Source: Ampelocalamus luodianensis (lineage: Eukaryota > Streptophyta > Magnoliopsida > Poales > Poaceae). From it: a DNA stretch of 64,000 nt. The stretch lies in the NCBI GenBank assembly GCA_036346255.1, contig CM070633.1, positions 35,680,192 to 35,744,191 on the forward strand, written 5' to 3'. Below, in pieces: positions 10,900 to 22,777 of this stretch; position 1 is the stretch's first letter, and each line of letters begins with the position of its first letter. The translations under genes and the position numbers were made by a program. The notes beneath the pieces are model-generated. The model saw only the letters and a list, made by a program, of their open reading frames with translations. It made no database searches and was not told the DNA's origin.

Positions 10900-11628
10900 A
10901 TTTTTACCATTTGAAGGTAATATTAGAGGCACCCCCACTAGCTGGATTCATATTGTCTGCTATTCCCGCGGGAATATCACAGATAAACAGTGTTATGACA
11001 TTCGACAGATCTGAGCCGCTCGATACGGGAAGAACGGAACAGATCAACCACTACAGTGTTCATAAACAGCGAAATGCTACAACATTCTGCTATGGTATTT
11101 GTGAACAGTATTCATAAACAGTGATTTGCTGCATTGTTTTGCTCTCGTCCGTAGCAATGTCAGAGGATTCGTTTCCCCACTAGCTAGCTAGAGACGCAGA
11201 TGCTAGAGGGAATCTATGGACGCATGATGATGACGTGTAGTATATGTATGTATGTCTATATATATGCACACACAAACAATTTTTACCATTTGAAGATAAT
11301 ATTAGTGCATGCACCACCCCCACTGGCTAGCTAGAGACGCAGATGATAGAGGGAATCTATGGACGCACGATGATGATGTGCAGCTTGGGTGAGGAGTTGG
11401 ATTCCACATTGGAGATGGAGACGCTAGCGTGCCTCCAATTATTTTGTCCAATGCGGAAAGATGAAGGTGGGAACTCGAAAAAGGATTGGTTTTGGTTTTT
11501 CAGTGATTGTATGCCGACCCCTCACAATACGAAGGACTGCGAATTAGAGACCGTTGGATATTCCGATGGTCAATTCGACGGCTGGATTATGGACTGTCCA
11601 AAAAAAATAGAGCCATGTTTTTAGTAGG
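10153..11628. other. spacer with three scattered copies of a short repeat
   Basis: No gene recognised. The block ACAATTTTTACCATTTGAAG followed by RTAATATTAG occurs near 10810, 10900 and 11277. A second block, CTAGCTAGAGACGCAGATG then TAGAGGGAATCTATGGACGC, occurs near 11183 and 11327. Together they suggest repeated small duplications of one region containing AT repeats. Confidence 0.6.
10852..10893. repeat. (TA)21 microsatellite
   Basis: An uninterrupted TA run running into ACACACAA; a shorter TA run with the same flank lies at 10793-10805. Confidence 0.95.
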
Positions 11629-12754
11629 CAAAATTGGCTACACGACACACAACTTTTGTGTCATTGGCTGGTAAACACCTAAATTTCATGCCTTTGTCAA
11701 AATATATTAAAATTTTGTGGATCTTTGATGTAGGACACTAAGGCTAATATAATCATATTATTCGTTATTTTGGAGAGATAAATAGTTTAAAATAACCTTA
11801 TCATCTTCTTCTTCCTCCTTGTTTCTTCTCCGTCGACCGCCTCATGGTTGGCGGCGAAATCCGGCGGAAATCGACAAAAGCAATGCGTGCATGGCATGTT
11901 CCCGGATTTGAGGCGTTCCATTTTGGTGGTCTGGGTAGGCAAGGGAGATGTTGGTAAAGACGATGTCGGCGGCAGCCCACCCGGTCGTGCTTCCTCCTAC
12001 CGGTCAGGCTTGGTGGCGAAGTTGCGCTACGACGGCGGAGAAGAAGGGCACAGAGGCGGCGACGATGATGAGGATGGGGGGAGGTAGCGATGAGCGGAGG
12101 CGACAGAGGTGGCGCGACGGGGGGATTGGTAGCCGCAAACGACTGGTCCTGGCACGGTTGTGCGGTAGGAAGGGGACGGCGTGACGACCTTGGCGGCGTC
12201 CCGGAATATCCTGGGCATGGCCCGGCGCGCTGGGGTGAAGTGAGCCCGGTGCATGGGCGACCTAAGGAGGCTGGAGGCGGCGGTGAGCGCTGCGCGGTGT
12301 GAGCCCCGGAGCGAGGCTAGCGTGAGGGGAGACCGCGTTGAGGACGTCGAGGGTCTTGACGACATGGTCGAGGAGATCAGTGGCAAGGTGGTCGGTCGGT
12401 GGCCTGGACTGCGTGGCGACAATGGGGCGATGGTGAGGACGTGCGGAAGGCGGCGGAGGAGAGGATAGCGTCAAGGAGCATCAACAGGAAGGCCAGGGAG
12501 AACGATATTGGCACAACGCTCAGGAGTGGAGGGGAAGAAGGGAATCGGAGAAAGAATAGGAAAGGAGTCCGGAAGGGCAAAATGGATATTTCACTAGCAT
12601 TCTCTCATCTTCATCTCGAAAATGATATTTTAATAGAATCAATGGCCTACAACAAAAAGCTATAAAATTTTAGTCTTCTAGCAAATACACGAATTTTAGA
12701 TGTCCAACTGCCAATGATATGACACAAAAGTTGGGTGTCATCAAGGCAATTTTG
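11629..12754. mobile_element. Pack-MULE-like element with GC-rich interior
   Basis: The outer ~100 bp on each side pair imperfectly in reverse complement: CAAAATTG(S)C, then CAACTTTTGTGTCAT, then an AAATTT.GTG.TTTG-type stretch, then TAAAATTTT. Between the AT-rich arms lies a GC-rich core (11830-12480) with no single intact frame, as expected for captured gene fragments. The core reads as proline/serine-rich on the minus strand (12027-12422). I could not find a matching 9-bp target duplication, and the captured source gene is not recognised. Confidence 0.5.
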
Positions 12755-13194
12755 ACTTTATTGTGTTTGCTGACACATACGTCGATTAGACCATTTGATG
12801 ATAAATCGATGATCAGATCAGTCACGGAGCAAAAACAGAGGCATAATTTTTTATTTTACTGGATTTTGAGTTGAGAGTTTAGATCCTGCTTTGGGTAGCC
12901 CACGGCAAATCTCTCTCCTTTGCCAATGATGCGTCGCATAAAGGGTTAATTAACGAACTAAGCAAATCGATTATCACCAATCCTTGTTCATCATGGACTC
13001 ACTGTTAATTGGTGGGAAAGCAGTGCACATAGATCAACTCCATCCATCACCTCACCGAGTGATCTTATCCATCTAATCGCCAAAAAAGGATTGTACTCTA
13101 GGACGCTAGCTAGGAGTGCTTATCACGATAGGCTTTCTTTCCAAGCAATTACCATGATGATAAGCATGCCATGATCACGAATAGTTAGCCTAAA
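12755..13194. other. spacer, nothing recognised
   Basis: AT-rich; no gene, repeat or element ends seen. Confidence 0.45.
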
Positions 13195-15115
13195 GCGTGA
13201 GAGGATTTCCTTTATAAGAAAAATTATAAAAATCTGAATAAGTGTTTTCTCTCTCTTTTCTTAGATTTAAATCTTTCGAGAGTTCGTTCTTCCTCATAAG
13301 AACTTTGATTGAGCTCATTCAAGTATTTAAATTAATATAAATTCAAGTTTGTTGCTATATTATATATTTATTTATGTTTTCGCTTTCGTTGCGAGTAGAC
13401 GTTGATTTGTGGAACTTTTGAAGAAGGAAGATTCGATTAAGCTCAAGACCAGTATCAAGACTTGTTTAAGGCAAGTTGTACCTTTGACCATGTTGAACCC
13501 AGTTTTTCAAAATTACTTTGATTCAAACTATTGCATGTTATTTCAAATATTTAATTCTAAAATGTTTTGAGATTAGCTATACACCTATCTGTTTATATAC
13601 ATCTTGCTTATTGTATTATCATAATCATTTGTCACCTTAGCTTGGATAATTGGCGGCGGAGCTACGCCATTGCATATGTTAGCCACATCTCGATTCACAG
13701 TAAAATTTTCCATTTAGCTAGCATTTTTGGCTGGGCCTACCAACATGGGTTGGTATTATCATAGTACCAATATGGGTTGGTTAGATACGATTAGTATGCT
13801 TAGCCATGTAACGGGTTATTGATATCATTTTGAGTTACAAATCTAAACTTGACTAAGTAAATATGGAATGCTTTGTGGAAAGCTGTGTGCAGTATGTTGT
13901 TAATTGTTTATGGTATGTGTTACACTTAATCAACAGGGTAGAACAAGATTTGGACTGAGATAGGTGGATGGAATTGTGATATAGTGGAGCTGTGTGCAAT
14001 TGGGAAAATATTAATGTTGGTAACTTGTAGTAGTTTGCAGTCTTGCTTTTGTCAAATAAGGACTTAACTTTGTGCGCTATTGAACCGAACCATAACTGTA
14101 CGACCACATGTCTGGTATGAGACATGTCTAACTTTGTAAGTTATAAAGTCTTGACATTGACTACTCAGACAGTAGGTTAAACTATGTGCTAGGGTGGAGG
14201 TGTGATTCTTTCCAGTGGTTGAGTCATATTTATGAGCGATTCGTCGTATCCAGGTCCAATGGTGTGCGATAGGCCAACAACCTTTGTGGAAATTGGTGCC
14301 GACAGTATGCGCAACGGGAGAGTCAATTGTTGAGATGAAGTTTTAGAAATATTTTGTTATGATTGGTGCTAGCTACACTAGTTATATCATGTGGGTAAAG
14401 TGTACAACATTTGCAGAGTGTTAATCAATCTATTCGAATAGCCGCGTCCGCGGTCATAGATATACTCGGAGATTTCACACGAGGGGTATATTTTTATAGA
14501 ACAATTGGGAAGGGATAGCTATGTGGTTAAACTCATATGGCTGTGTGAAAGAAATTGATTATACTTCGTGAGCTTTGTGAAAATACTTGTTAAATTATTA
14601 TTATTTATTCGTTTTAAATTATGCTTTCAATATATTATTTCGTATTCAAATCCAAGTGTTGTTTTTGCCAAATAACTATAGAAACCATTTTCTTTGAAAT
14701 AAGCCATCATCTATAATTGTATTTTGTGGTACAACTTGTTTAGTACTCGGAGTACTAATTCTTGCTGCAAACATCATTCAGCTGAAGTGAAGGAGTCTTC
14801 ACATACTTTTAAGGAGTTTCACGAGGTTGATAGGTAGATCTTGATCCCAGTCGGTTGCTTACGGCAAGTCGATGGGTTTCTGCTAGAGGTGTTTCCATTC
14901 CGATGTCGTTTCTTTACTTAGTGCTCAACCCCGCATGATTTAATAAAATGTAAACTCGACCATAAGGTCACAACCATTATTAATTAATCAAATTAGTCAT
15001 TTATGCTTATATTCATTTTGTGTGGAATGTACTGTGCACTAACGTGATTCTAGACTAATATATTATATACAGATAGTCTAAATTTACATATTTAAATCCC
15101 GAGTATCCCAAGTAT
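13195..15115 (+). mobile_element. LTR of the long-LTR superfamily, plus orientation (bounds approximate)
   Basis: Shares landmarks with the LTR-type sequence at 53519-55283: GTTCGTTCTTCCTCATAAGA near 13283 against GTTCGTTCTTCTTCATACGA near 53710, and the motif GCAGAGTGT...ATTCGAATAGCCG near 14414 against GCAGAGTGT...ATTTGAATAGCCG near 54773. An AATAAAA stretch lies at 14942. Ends are unclear and no target duplication was found. It lies downstream of the 3' end of the ERD7-like gene. Confidence 0.5.
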
Positions 15116-15517
15116 GACCTCCGGATTGGTCAAACTCAATATGGTCTCCGGAATGATATTGAAAATGCGGCCGGAGCATGGCTGCATATGTATTCTTCCT
15201 GGTTTTGTTTTTCCGGCTTGCCGAATCGAACACTTGCATTCACGTTGGTGTAATCAATCAAAGAAATGTGCAGGTTCCGCGATACGATCTTGACGGTTGC
15301 TCTTAGTAGATTTCTTGGTTGGGGTCCCTTGACATAAGGGAGGACAAAATAAAAAGTTATTGCGCATCAAAATCGAATTATAACAAAAAAAAATCATTAA
15401 ATGGATATAAGGGTAGCTACAGTGCTATGCGGTTCTTTAATAGCCACTTGATCGAGAATAAACGGCTTAGATTCAACTAAGCAAGATGGAGGAAAATTTT
15501 GACTACTAATCCTCCTA
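15116..15517. other. downstream region of the ERD7-like gene
   Basis: AT-rich sequence between the LTR and the stop codon of the minus-strand gene; it probably holds the 3' UTR. No clear AATAAA was placed with confidence. Confidence 0.4.
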
Positions 15518-16699
15518 TTAGTTTAGACCAAAAAATATCAAAGTCCCCGCCGCCGGCAGCCTCCGCCCCCGCACCGCCTGGATGACCCTGAGTAGCAGCA
15601 TTACGCCCTCCACGTTGAGGGACCACCACCCCGTGCAGCCGCCGCCGCCGCGGCGAGCGTCGCGGCTCGGCGTCGTCCTGCTTGTCTCGATGGCGTCCAG
15701 GAGGTCGGACACGACGGACTTGCTCGGCAGCGCAGCGGTGGAGGCAGTTGCGGCCGCGCTGGTGCCGGCATTGGCGCCAAGGGTGATGGTCAGGTGCCGC
15801 GCTGGCTGGAGCGCACCGGCGAGGAGGGAGCGGCTGAGCAGCTTGACGACGGCCGACGTGCGGACTGCGCGCTCCATCTGCTTGGCGCGGTCGGCCGGCG
15901 CGTCGGCGGTGGGCCGGGTGGGCGGCGAGTTGGACCTCTTGAGGCGCTGTATCCTGGCGTGGGCACGGACCCATGGGTTGGACTGTTGGTTCAGGTCGCC
16001 GGCTTCGTCTGCACCTGAAACGAGACATGCATCGAACAAAGATTTAGTTGCATCACGAGACAGATGGCCGAAATTAATCTGGACTCAGACACGTTTCAGT
16101 GTAACATAATTAGTGTTCACTAATTACGTACTGTTGAGTTGCAAGTATATCAGATGTTCAGATTTGTTGAAGTGTATATACGCCTATACGGAGGCATCTA
16201 CTTAAAATATACAGTATTCACGGATCATGTCATATATGCATGCATGTTCATTACCTTGTGCCGTGGAGAGATCCTGGTACGCGCAGAACCGGGAGAAGAT
16301 CTCGGCCAGCGTGGCGCACTTCCTTTCGGAGCCGGCGCCGCCGCCGCCGGCCGCGTCGGGAGGCACGACGACGGCGTAGAAGAATCCCGGCAGCTCGAAG
16401 ACGAAGACGCGGGCGTCGAGGCGCGCCACGAGCGCGTCCCTGGCCAGCATCCACTGGTGGTCGCCGACGGTGCAGGAGGCCAAGGACACCGGGTGGCCCG
16501 CGACGCGGATCATGTGCACCGAGAGGCCGCCGGAGCGGAACAGCCGCGCGCCGTCGAACCGGTCGCCGCACAGCACGAAGAGGCTCACGGACGAGGAGCC
16601 GTCGATGGCGAGCAGCTGCGTGTCCTTGCCCATGCGGTATTCCCGCGTGCGCCCGACCCTCAGCGGCGGCCGGCTAGCTCCTCCCTCCCGGGATGCCAT
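15518..16699 (-). CDS. ERD7-like senescence/dehydration-associated protein, two coding exons
   Basis: Coding exons are 16699-16255 and 16014-15518 with a 240-bp GT-AG intron, giving 313 residues. The start MASREGGASRPP fits a good exon; a second ATG (MGKDTQLL) is 22 codons on. The first half carries the N-terminal domain of the ERD7 family: LLAIDGSSSVSLFVLCGD, then VSLASCTVGDHQWMLARDAL and ARVFVFELPGFFYAVVVPP. The second exon resembles the C-terminal Senescence (spartin-type) domain: AVVKLLSRSLLAGALQPARH, LPSKSVVSDLLDAIE, and GVMLLLRVIQAV. Family members are usually 400 residues or more; this one is shorter, mainly between the two domains. In plants the family is induced by drought, cold and senescence, and binds membrane lipids. 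Homology is judged by eye. The gene looks intact and is the only clear host gene here. Confidence 0.82.
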
Positions 16700-17245
16700 C
16701 CGATTGGCAATGCTGCTCGATCGAAAGACTATGCACGAAAACACATGAGCAACACATAAGCACACGGTTAATAGTTGGCATGCATCTATGCCATGCATGC
16801 AGATTGAAGAACCGTGCATACACAATTCTAGCTAGCTTGCACGTATATATATCGGCATACATATACATACACTGTTTTAGCTACCATGAGGATACATGTC
16901 CGTACGGTGCCAGCCTACCGGCTCGTTTATTAGCTACCGAGTATGTAGATATTTTGGGATATTTTGCGTAGCTATACCAGGTCTGAGAGGCCTGAGAGGC
17001 AGAGCAAACACATTTCGACCATGATCCTGACCAGTATTCCAATGGTTACCAGCACATGTTAAACTCATGACCATGCGTATGTATTACTACTCAATTAACT
17101 ACTAGAAGCAGCGGTGTATGTATGTATGTGCTTATTACTACTAGAAGCTTACCACGATCGAGTTGAGAACTCTCTTGGGATCGAGCTAGCTAGAGACTAG
17201 AGTGATGGAGGACGAAAGCACAGGTACACATAGAGATAGAGAGGA
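16700..17245 (-). other. 5' UTR of the ERD7-like gene with an intron
   Basis: On the minus strand a GTAAGC donor follows 17153 and an acceptor GTGCATAG precedes 16728, leaving a short leader exon just before the ATG at 16699. With the TATA box at 17274-17280, transcription would start near 17245. The leader intron is about 420 bp and contains CTAGCTAG-rich sequence. Predicted from motifs only. Confidence 0.55.
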
Positions 17246-17273
17246 GGAGTAAAGAGATCGATCGCGGCCGCTC

Positions 17274-17280
17274 TTAAATA
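17274..17280 (-). promoter_or_regulatory. TATA box of the ERD7-like gene
   Basis: Minus strand reads CTTATTTAAGAGC. It lies about 120 bp upstream of the predicted leader splice donor, a normal plant spacing. Confidence 0.6.
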
Positions 17281-17391
17281 AGAGGACGGACCAAAGGCGC
17301 GCTAGCTAGCTCTCCGGTTCAGAGCGAGAGATCTAGCAGCCGAGCCGCATGCAGAGAGGGCAGCGCAGCGGGAGGCGTGGCCAGGGCGCCG

Positions 17392-17417
17392 GCCACGTAG
17401 CGCGGCGGGGGCCACGT
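17392..17417 (-). promoter_or_regulatory. paired ABRE cores (ACGTGGC) upstream of the ERD7-like gene
   Basis: Two ACGTGGC cores on the minus strand at 17392-17398 and 17411-17417, 19 bp apart; the second sits in ACACGTGGCC, a near-ideal ABRE. They are about 115-140 bp upstream of the TATA box. ABA-responsive promoters typically need two such elements (established), which fits a dehydration-associated gene (inference). Confidence 0.6.
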
Positions 17418-17429
17418 GTAGCCGCGCGG

Positions 17430-18061
17430 CCCCGTCCCATGGATGCTATGTGGTGCGGTGGCGAGGGCACAGGGGCTGGGCGCGTGCGAGGTGTCCCCCG
17501 CGGCGTGCGTGGGCAGCGTGGCGCGTGCATGCATGGCCCCGCCTCCCACGTACGCACGCGCGCGGTCTCGCCTTCTCCTCCCCACTCCCGCCCCTCGCAT
17601 GCGCTTCTCCCGCGCGACTGCCTGTGCCTGGTCGAGTTTGTAGTGCGCGCGGATGCAGGCATGCGCGGTTGGGTTTTAGGTTCGTTTCCTCGGAAATTAT
17701 GGATGGAACTGGTCAGACGTACGTCGCACCAACCGCCGCCCGGGTTAACTATTCATTTGTACATTTCACGACTTTGCTTGTTGAGATGTTCACAAAATGA
17801 GCTCTAGAACGATTTACTACACGTTGCACTCTTCAGATGCTTTTGTCGATCGTCACTTCTATGACCTGTCGACGTACATCTTGAAATTTTCATTGCTTTT
17901 GCAAGCGCACAGGCGACTGTTCCTTTTTTTCTTCTGAAATCGCATGCGATTCGTGAAATATGCTCGAAGATTCGTGCATCTTGTGGTGTTGGTTTTGTTT
18001 TTGTTCCGTGCTTGTGAAATCCAATCCGACATCTTTGGTCTCTCCATCTATTTGTTTTTTT
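17430..18061. other. upstream GC-rich then AT-rich spacer
   Basis: GC-rich upstream promoter region to about 17650, then AT-rich. Plus-strand frames here (for example 17349-17807) are composition effects without domains. Confidence 0.45.
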
Positions 18062-18066
18062 GTATT

Positions 18067-20101
18067 TGTTGGACCGGAAAGACGACCAGAGGGGGGTGAA
18101 TAGGAGCACGATCTATTTTTCTCCAAAATTGAATTCAATATAAATCTCACTCCAATAGCTATGTAAGCTATGAAGATCAATCAATCATGCACAGCGGAAG
18201 ACTTGTATTGAATCCAATCAAAACCCCGAAGCAAAATCTTCAAAAACATAAAAAATCAAAACCTAAATGAGTTGGGCGGTCTGACCTCCAACTAGAAATC
18301 GGTCTGACCTCTCAATACATGGCGGTCAGACCTCCAGGTCAATGAATAGTGAAATCAGCCCGAAAAACCAAAACGCAAATTGATCTAACTTTTGATTCGT
18401 GCGTCCAAACTTCGTGAAACTTGACACACACCTTCCCAAGGATGTCAGAAACCTATTCCAAGCAACGATCGTGAAGATCCTTGCCAAAGTTCAGACCTTT
18501 TTCTATTTGAGTGAAGGTGGTTCAAAAACCGAGTCAAAACGCAAATATGATCTTGAGACTTGCTCGTGGGTGATTGATGATCTTGATGATCCTAGATGTA
18601 TTCCCACATGTCACAGCAAGCTAGATCACGGCAAGAAACCAAGCAAAAACTCGCGGATCAAAGAAAGACTCAAAATCACCAAATAGAGAAAAAGAAAGCA
18701 AATGAACTCATCTTTGATAGAACTTTCTTTGGATTGATTTGATATGGTATTGGTTTACAGCCACTCCATCAATGGAGGACAAAAACTCAATACATGAGCA
18801 CGAAATCAAATCCAACTCTCTAGAACCCTAACCTCCAACTATCAACTCCCTAAGCACCAAAGCAAAAAACTAGGGTTTACAAGTAATGAAAGGGTTGAGG
18901 GGGTGCAGCCACATCCCTCCTCTATTTATAGTGGAGGCCTAGACCTTCTAGAAGAGTTTCCATAATGGGCTCCCGTTAAGGCCCAAAACAAACGGGTCAC
19001 ACACGCACGCATTTTAAAGCGCCGTCTTCATCTCCTCTTGACCTAATCCGCTTCTCCAACGCACCGTCTTGCGCGCGGGTTGGCAAAGGTAACCAAGGCG
19101 GTATTTGGTAAAATTACAAAATACCCCTTCTCGGTCCTTCTCAGAAGACCGAGTCCAGTTGTGCGGCACTCGCGCTCCATGCGTGTAGGTTGATCCAACG
19201 GCTCTCATCATGTCGGCAAGTCTCTCCCATCCGGCTCCCACCGAAACCACCATGGCACTTGCACCGACCCCCCGCGCGCTTGATCCAACGGTGCACCAAG
19301 CGCCCGTTCGGGTCACCTTTGTCCATCATGCACCATACTTGGTCAATGACTTCAACCGGCATCGTCGATCGTTACGAACCTCGGCTCTACAAGCCTAGTC
19401 CGATCATCCTCGCCGTTGACCGTCGTTGACCACCAAGCAACCTGCACAACAATAGACAAGCAAATCGAAACCGGGAACAAGTTCTTCACAACTTGACCCA
19501 CGTTAGTCAAAACATGCATCATGCAACACATATGCAATGAAACCCATGAAATTGACCTAACAAACAACCATCGCCGCCACACGGGCCGACGAGTTAAGTG
19601 AAAACCGGTCAGACCGCCACCCTTGGCCGGTCTGACCGCCACTGCCAGTCTGACCGCCAATAGAAGGCCGGTATGACCGCCACCAAAGAACTTAGCCAAA
19701 ATTTCAACACTGAAATCCGCATCCTCTCTGGAAATTTAAAACGAATAGAACTTTTGTCTGGAGACTCCAAAAATTATGGGACCAAGAGTAGTAGAATCTC
19801 CTCACTTGCCTACACCCTCTATTTTTGGCCCAGCTCAAAAATCCAATGACACTTATATGACCGGTCGGACCGCTCATCAGACGCCGGTCAGACCGCCACC
19901 CAACCGGTCGGACCGCCTACGGCGGTCGGACCGCCGATCCTAATTCACGAGGCATGGCGATCGACCGCCACCAAGGCGATCGGACCGCTTGAGACCGAGA
20001 ACACGAACTTTGCCGAAAACGCTTGTTTCCGCAAGCCTTCAACGTCATTGCCAATTGTCACATCATCCTAAGATCATGAGCATATCCCCATGATATCCAC
20101 A
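18067..20101 (+). mobile_element. solo LTR, GGTGAATAGG family, target duplication GTATT
   Basis: A 2035-bp sequence starting TGTTGGACCGG and ending TATCCACA, flanked by GTATT at 18062-18066 and 20102-20106. Near its start it has CCAGAGGGGGGTGAATAGG, also present in related copies at 23275 and (inverted) 57450. Two stretches (18270-18335 and 19590-19990) are packed with GGTCTGACCGCC/GGTCGGACCGCC motifs. No gag or pol is present, so this is a solo LTR left by recombination. I cannot assign the superfamily by LTR alone. Confidence 0.85.
19590..19990. repeat. array of CCGGTCAGACCGCC-type palindromic motifs in the solo LTR
   Basis: About ten variants of CCGGTCNGACCGCC (core GGTCnGACC is a perfect palindrome) at irregular spacing; three more sit at 18270-18335. 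Confidence 0.8.
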
Positions 20102-20375
20102 GTATTCCTCGTAACGCCTGCCATCAGTTGTACTGCCTGAGTTGCTTTGCATTTATGCCTGTGGCTGATGCTGTCTGAGTTATATCGAGATAGGAAAGGT
20201 GTGAGGGAGATAGACAGACGGGGGGAGGGGTGGGGGAGTTTTGCTCCATCGGATCTTCGGTGAGGGCGAAGCACGACTACTTGTCAGGCACACAGTGAGT
20301 ATGTGGCAAGGTAGGCGGAAGCATCTGTAGGGCGTGGCGCACGTCTGGAAAGGTAGGCTTAAGCATCAGTGTTCG

Positions 20376-20965
20376 ACATGGCCGGCGAAATCGATTATCG
20401 AAAGGTGAGCGGAAGATTTTTTAGGATTTTCTTTTTTGAAGGCAATAGCTCCATTTAGTTTGTTCCTTTTGTGTAGATCTGTTGGTTGGAAGCTTCGATT
20501 TGGAGCGGCGCGCGGCGGGTCTTTGTTTGGTTTGGGCGGCGAAAGCCTGTAGCGAAAGGTGAGTGGAAGGTTTTGTATGGTTATGCTTTTGAAAGTCAGT
20601 AGGTTCATCTAGTGTACTGGATAGATCTAGATGTGTATGTTTGTCATGAAATTTTTGTTTGTAGCTTCATTTAGTGTGTTGGATTTGTGTAGATCGGTAT
20701 GATTCTCATGAGCATTTTTTGGTAGCTTCATTTTGGGCTGTTGGCTTTGGTATAGATCTGTATGATTGTCATGAGCAATTTTTGGTAGCCATTTAGTATA
20801 TTTGGTTGGTCCAGATCTGTTTGATTTTCATAAGTTTCTAGGTTAGTTTGTGTTCTTTTTGTTTATTGTGTTTTGTAGGTCCATATCTGCTTATTTGTCA
20901 TGAGTATTTCTCGCTATCTTCATGTAATTTGTTGGGAGGTAAAGATCTGTTTTATGTAATATGTG
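20376..20965. repeat. diverged ~61-bp tandem repeats preceded by a larger duplication
   Basis: Units starting near 20599, 20661, 20722, 20785, 20846 and 20918 share TTCATTTAGTGTGTTGG, TAGATCTGTATGATTGTCAT and GAGCATTTTTTGGTAG; periods 61-63 where clear. Upstream, CGAAAGGTGAGYGGAAG at about 20398 and 20555 with similar flanks shows an older ~155-bp duplication. The TAGATCTG/TTGGT composition recalls 5' leader introns of plant genes, but no coding exon is visible. Confidence 0.75.
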
Positions 20966-22379
20966 TACCATCTTCAGGGGGGATGCTTTGGTTATCGAGA
21001 AATGTAGGTGCATTTTGTGGTGTTGTGTTGGTGATTTTGATTGATCTATCAGATTTAGTCAGTTCTGTAGTTTGCATTTTATTGGTGTTATTGCATTTCG
21101 TAGAGAATTATTTAGAAGATCAATATTAATGCATGTGATTACTCCTTTTCTTGATCTTTTATTACTTGTACCATTTATGCAGAATCTGATAAGCTAGTTG
21201 TGCAAAATGATGGTTCAGTTCTTTTCTATGATATTGCTTTTGATTTTACGCAGTTTTTTTGGTTTTCTTAAAAAAATTTAGGATAGCTTTAACTACAAAA
21301 TCAATCAAATTTGTAGGGATATATTTTCAATTGGACCATATTTCAATGATGTATTTTAGCCCCCATGGGCTATCCCAATTTAACCAAGTAATTATCTATT
21401 TAGCCCTTGAATTGCTCCATTAGCGTCTTTTGCTTGCCCATTCTGACTGATTTGGCTTTAGGCTTCAAACGGGAAACTATGGTTATTAGATTGTATAAAA
21501 CCGGTCCTTTGTTGAATAAGACTTGTGTATGTGTTGTTCTCCCTTCTATGATAGTTGTTAGATTATTCACATTTCATGGAACTTTTGTATATCCAGTTGA
21601 TATCAGCTTGCAAACCATTTTGTATGTACTTTCAGTGTTAGGCATTTAGAATGATCAATTGGTGTGTAACTTCTATATCTGTTTCCTTTTTTTGTTCAGA
21701 TGTTAACATGCATTCCTTTTTAATTTTCATTTTCATGTACTAGGTATTCTACATTTTTGTTCAATAGGTAACTTCTAATTGTTTTATATAGTTAATATGT
21801 TTACAAGGGATTTTTTTGTGAGACTTCCTAGCAGATGATAACTTGTAGTCCATTTTATTCAAAGTTTAAATTATAGGTATTGTGCAATTTTAGTTTATTG
21901 GTTGGGTAACTTCAATTTTTTTCATGTTAAAATCAGATGATCAATTATGGCTAATATTAGTCACATGTTAAAATAAGATGATCAATTATATAAATTTAAG
22001 CCACAAATACATGAGAGTATGAGACATGAGATTTTGCGCTCCCTTTTAACTGTCATTGCTAGTTTACACAATGGGCTTTTTACAATTTTGCACTCCCTTT
22101 TAACTGTCATCTCTCCTATCTCTATGTAGGATGACTCACCTAATCAATGATTTGGTTCTTTAGGTTTGCATAACAATTTACCTAAACTTGCAATTTTATT
22201 TATTGTGCAATTATAGTAATTGAAAATTGCAATTTTATTCTTTAGAGAATAATGTAACCACATGATAGTTATTGCCAGTGACTTAGAGCCATGAAACGTC
22301 GTATGGTTTGGAGTGATTAAGTACATGTTCCATTCATCACACGGAAGATATATACTTGGAATTGAGTCCAAGCGCGAGT
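20966..22379. other. AT-rich spacer, nothing recognised
   Basis: T-rich on the plus strand, intron-like composition, short frames only. GCACTCCCTTTTAACTGTCAT occurs twice (about 22037 and 22090). Confidence 0.45.
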
Positions 22380-22777
22380 TCATTATTTCTACGAGCAGTT
22401 ACCTGGTCGGGTAGTTGGTACGGGACCTCTCTGACCAGGGTACCCACGATGTAACCTCTGAATCCTTACAACCACGGAGGTCGTTAGCCTTAGGGGTTAC
22501 GACCATGAAGACATATGGTCTTTAATTATATGTAGAGGTTTTTATCCTCGTCAGCTAGCCCCTGAGCTTTAAAAGAATTTGTTCATGTGAACCTTCTTCC
22601 AATGGAAAGCATATCGGGCAGACCCTCATTTAATGTCGTGACAGACAAAGTGGACTGTATTCATTTTAAAGTTGAAAAACTGCCTTGGGAACCGAAGATT
22701 CCCGTGTCCGTTGGACAAAATATTATGTCCGTTGGACTGTTTTAGTAACTCCTCTTTGTAGTTAAAGATTCCGCTGC

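Noticed and set aside
12027..12422. Minus-strand Ser/Pro/Arg-rich frame as a gene
   Set aside because: Sits in the GC-rich core of a Pack-MULE-like element; overlapping frames of equal length on both strands point to base composition.
15582..16109. Plus-strand frame overlapping the ERD7-like gene
   Set aside because: Antisense shadow of exon 2; no motif of its own, whereas the minus strand has a coherent spliced product.
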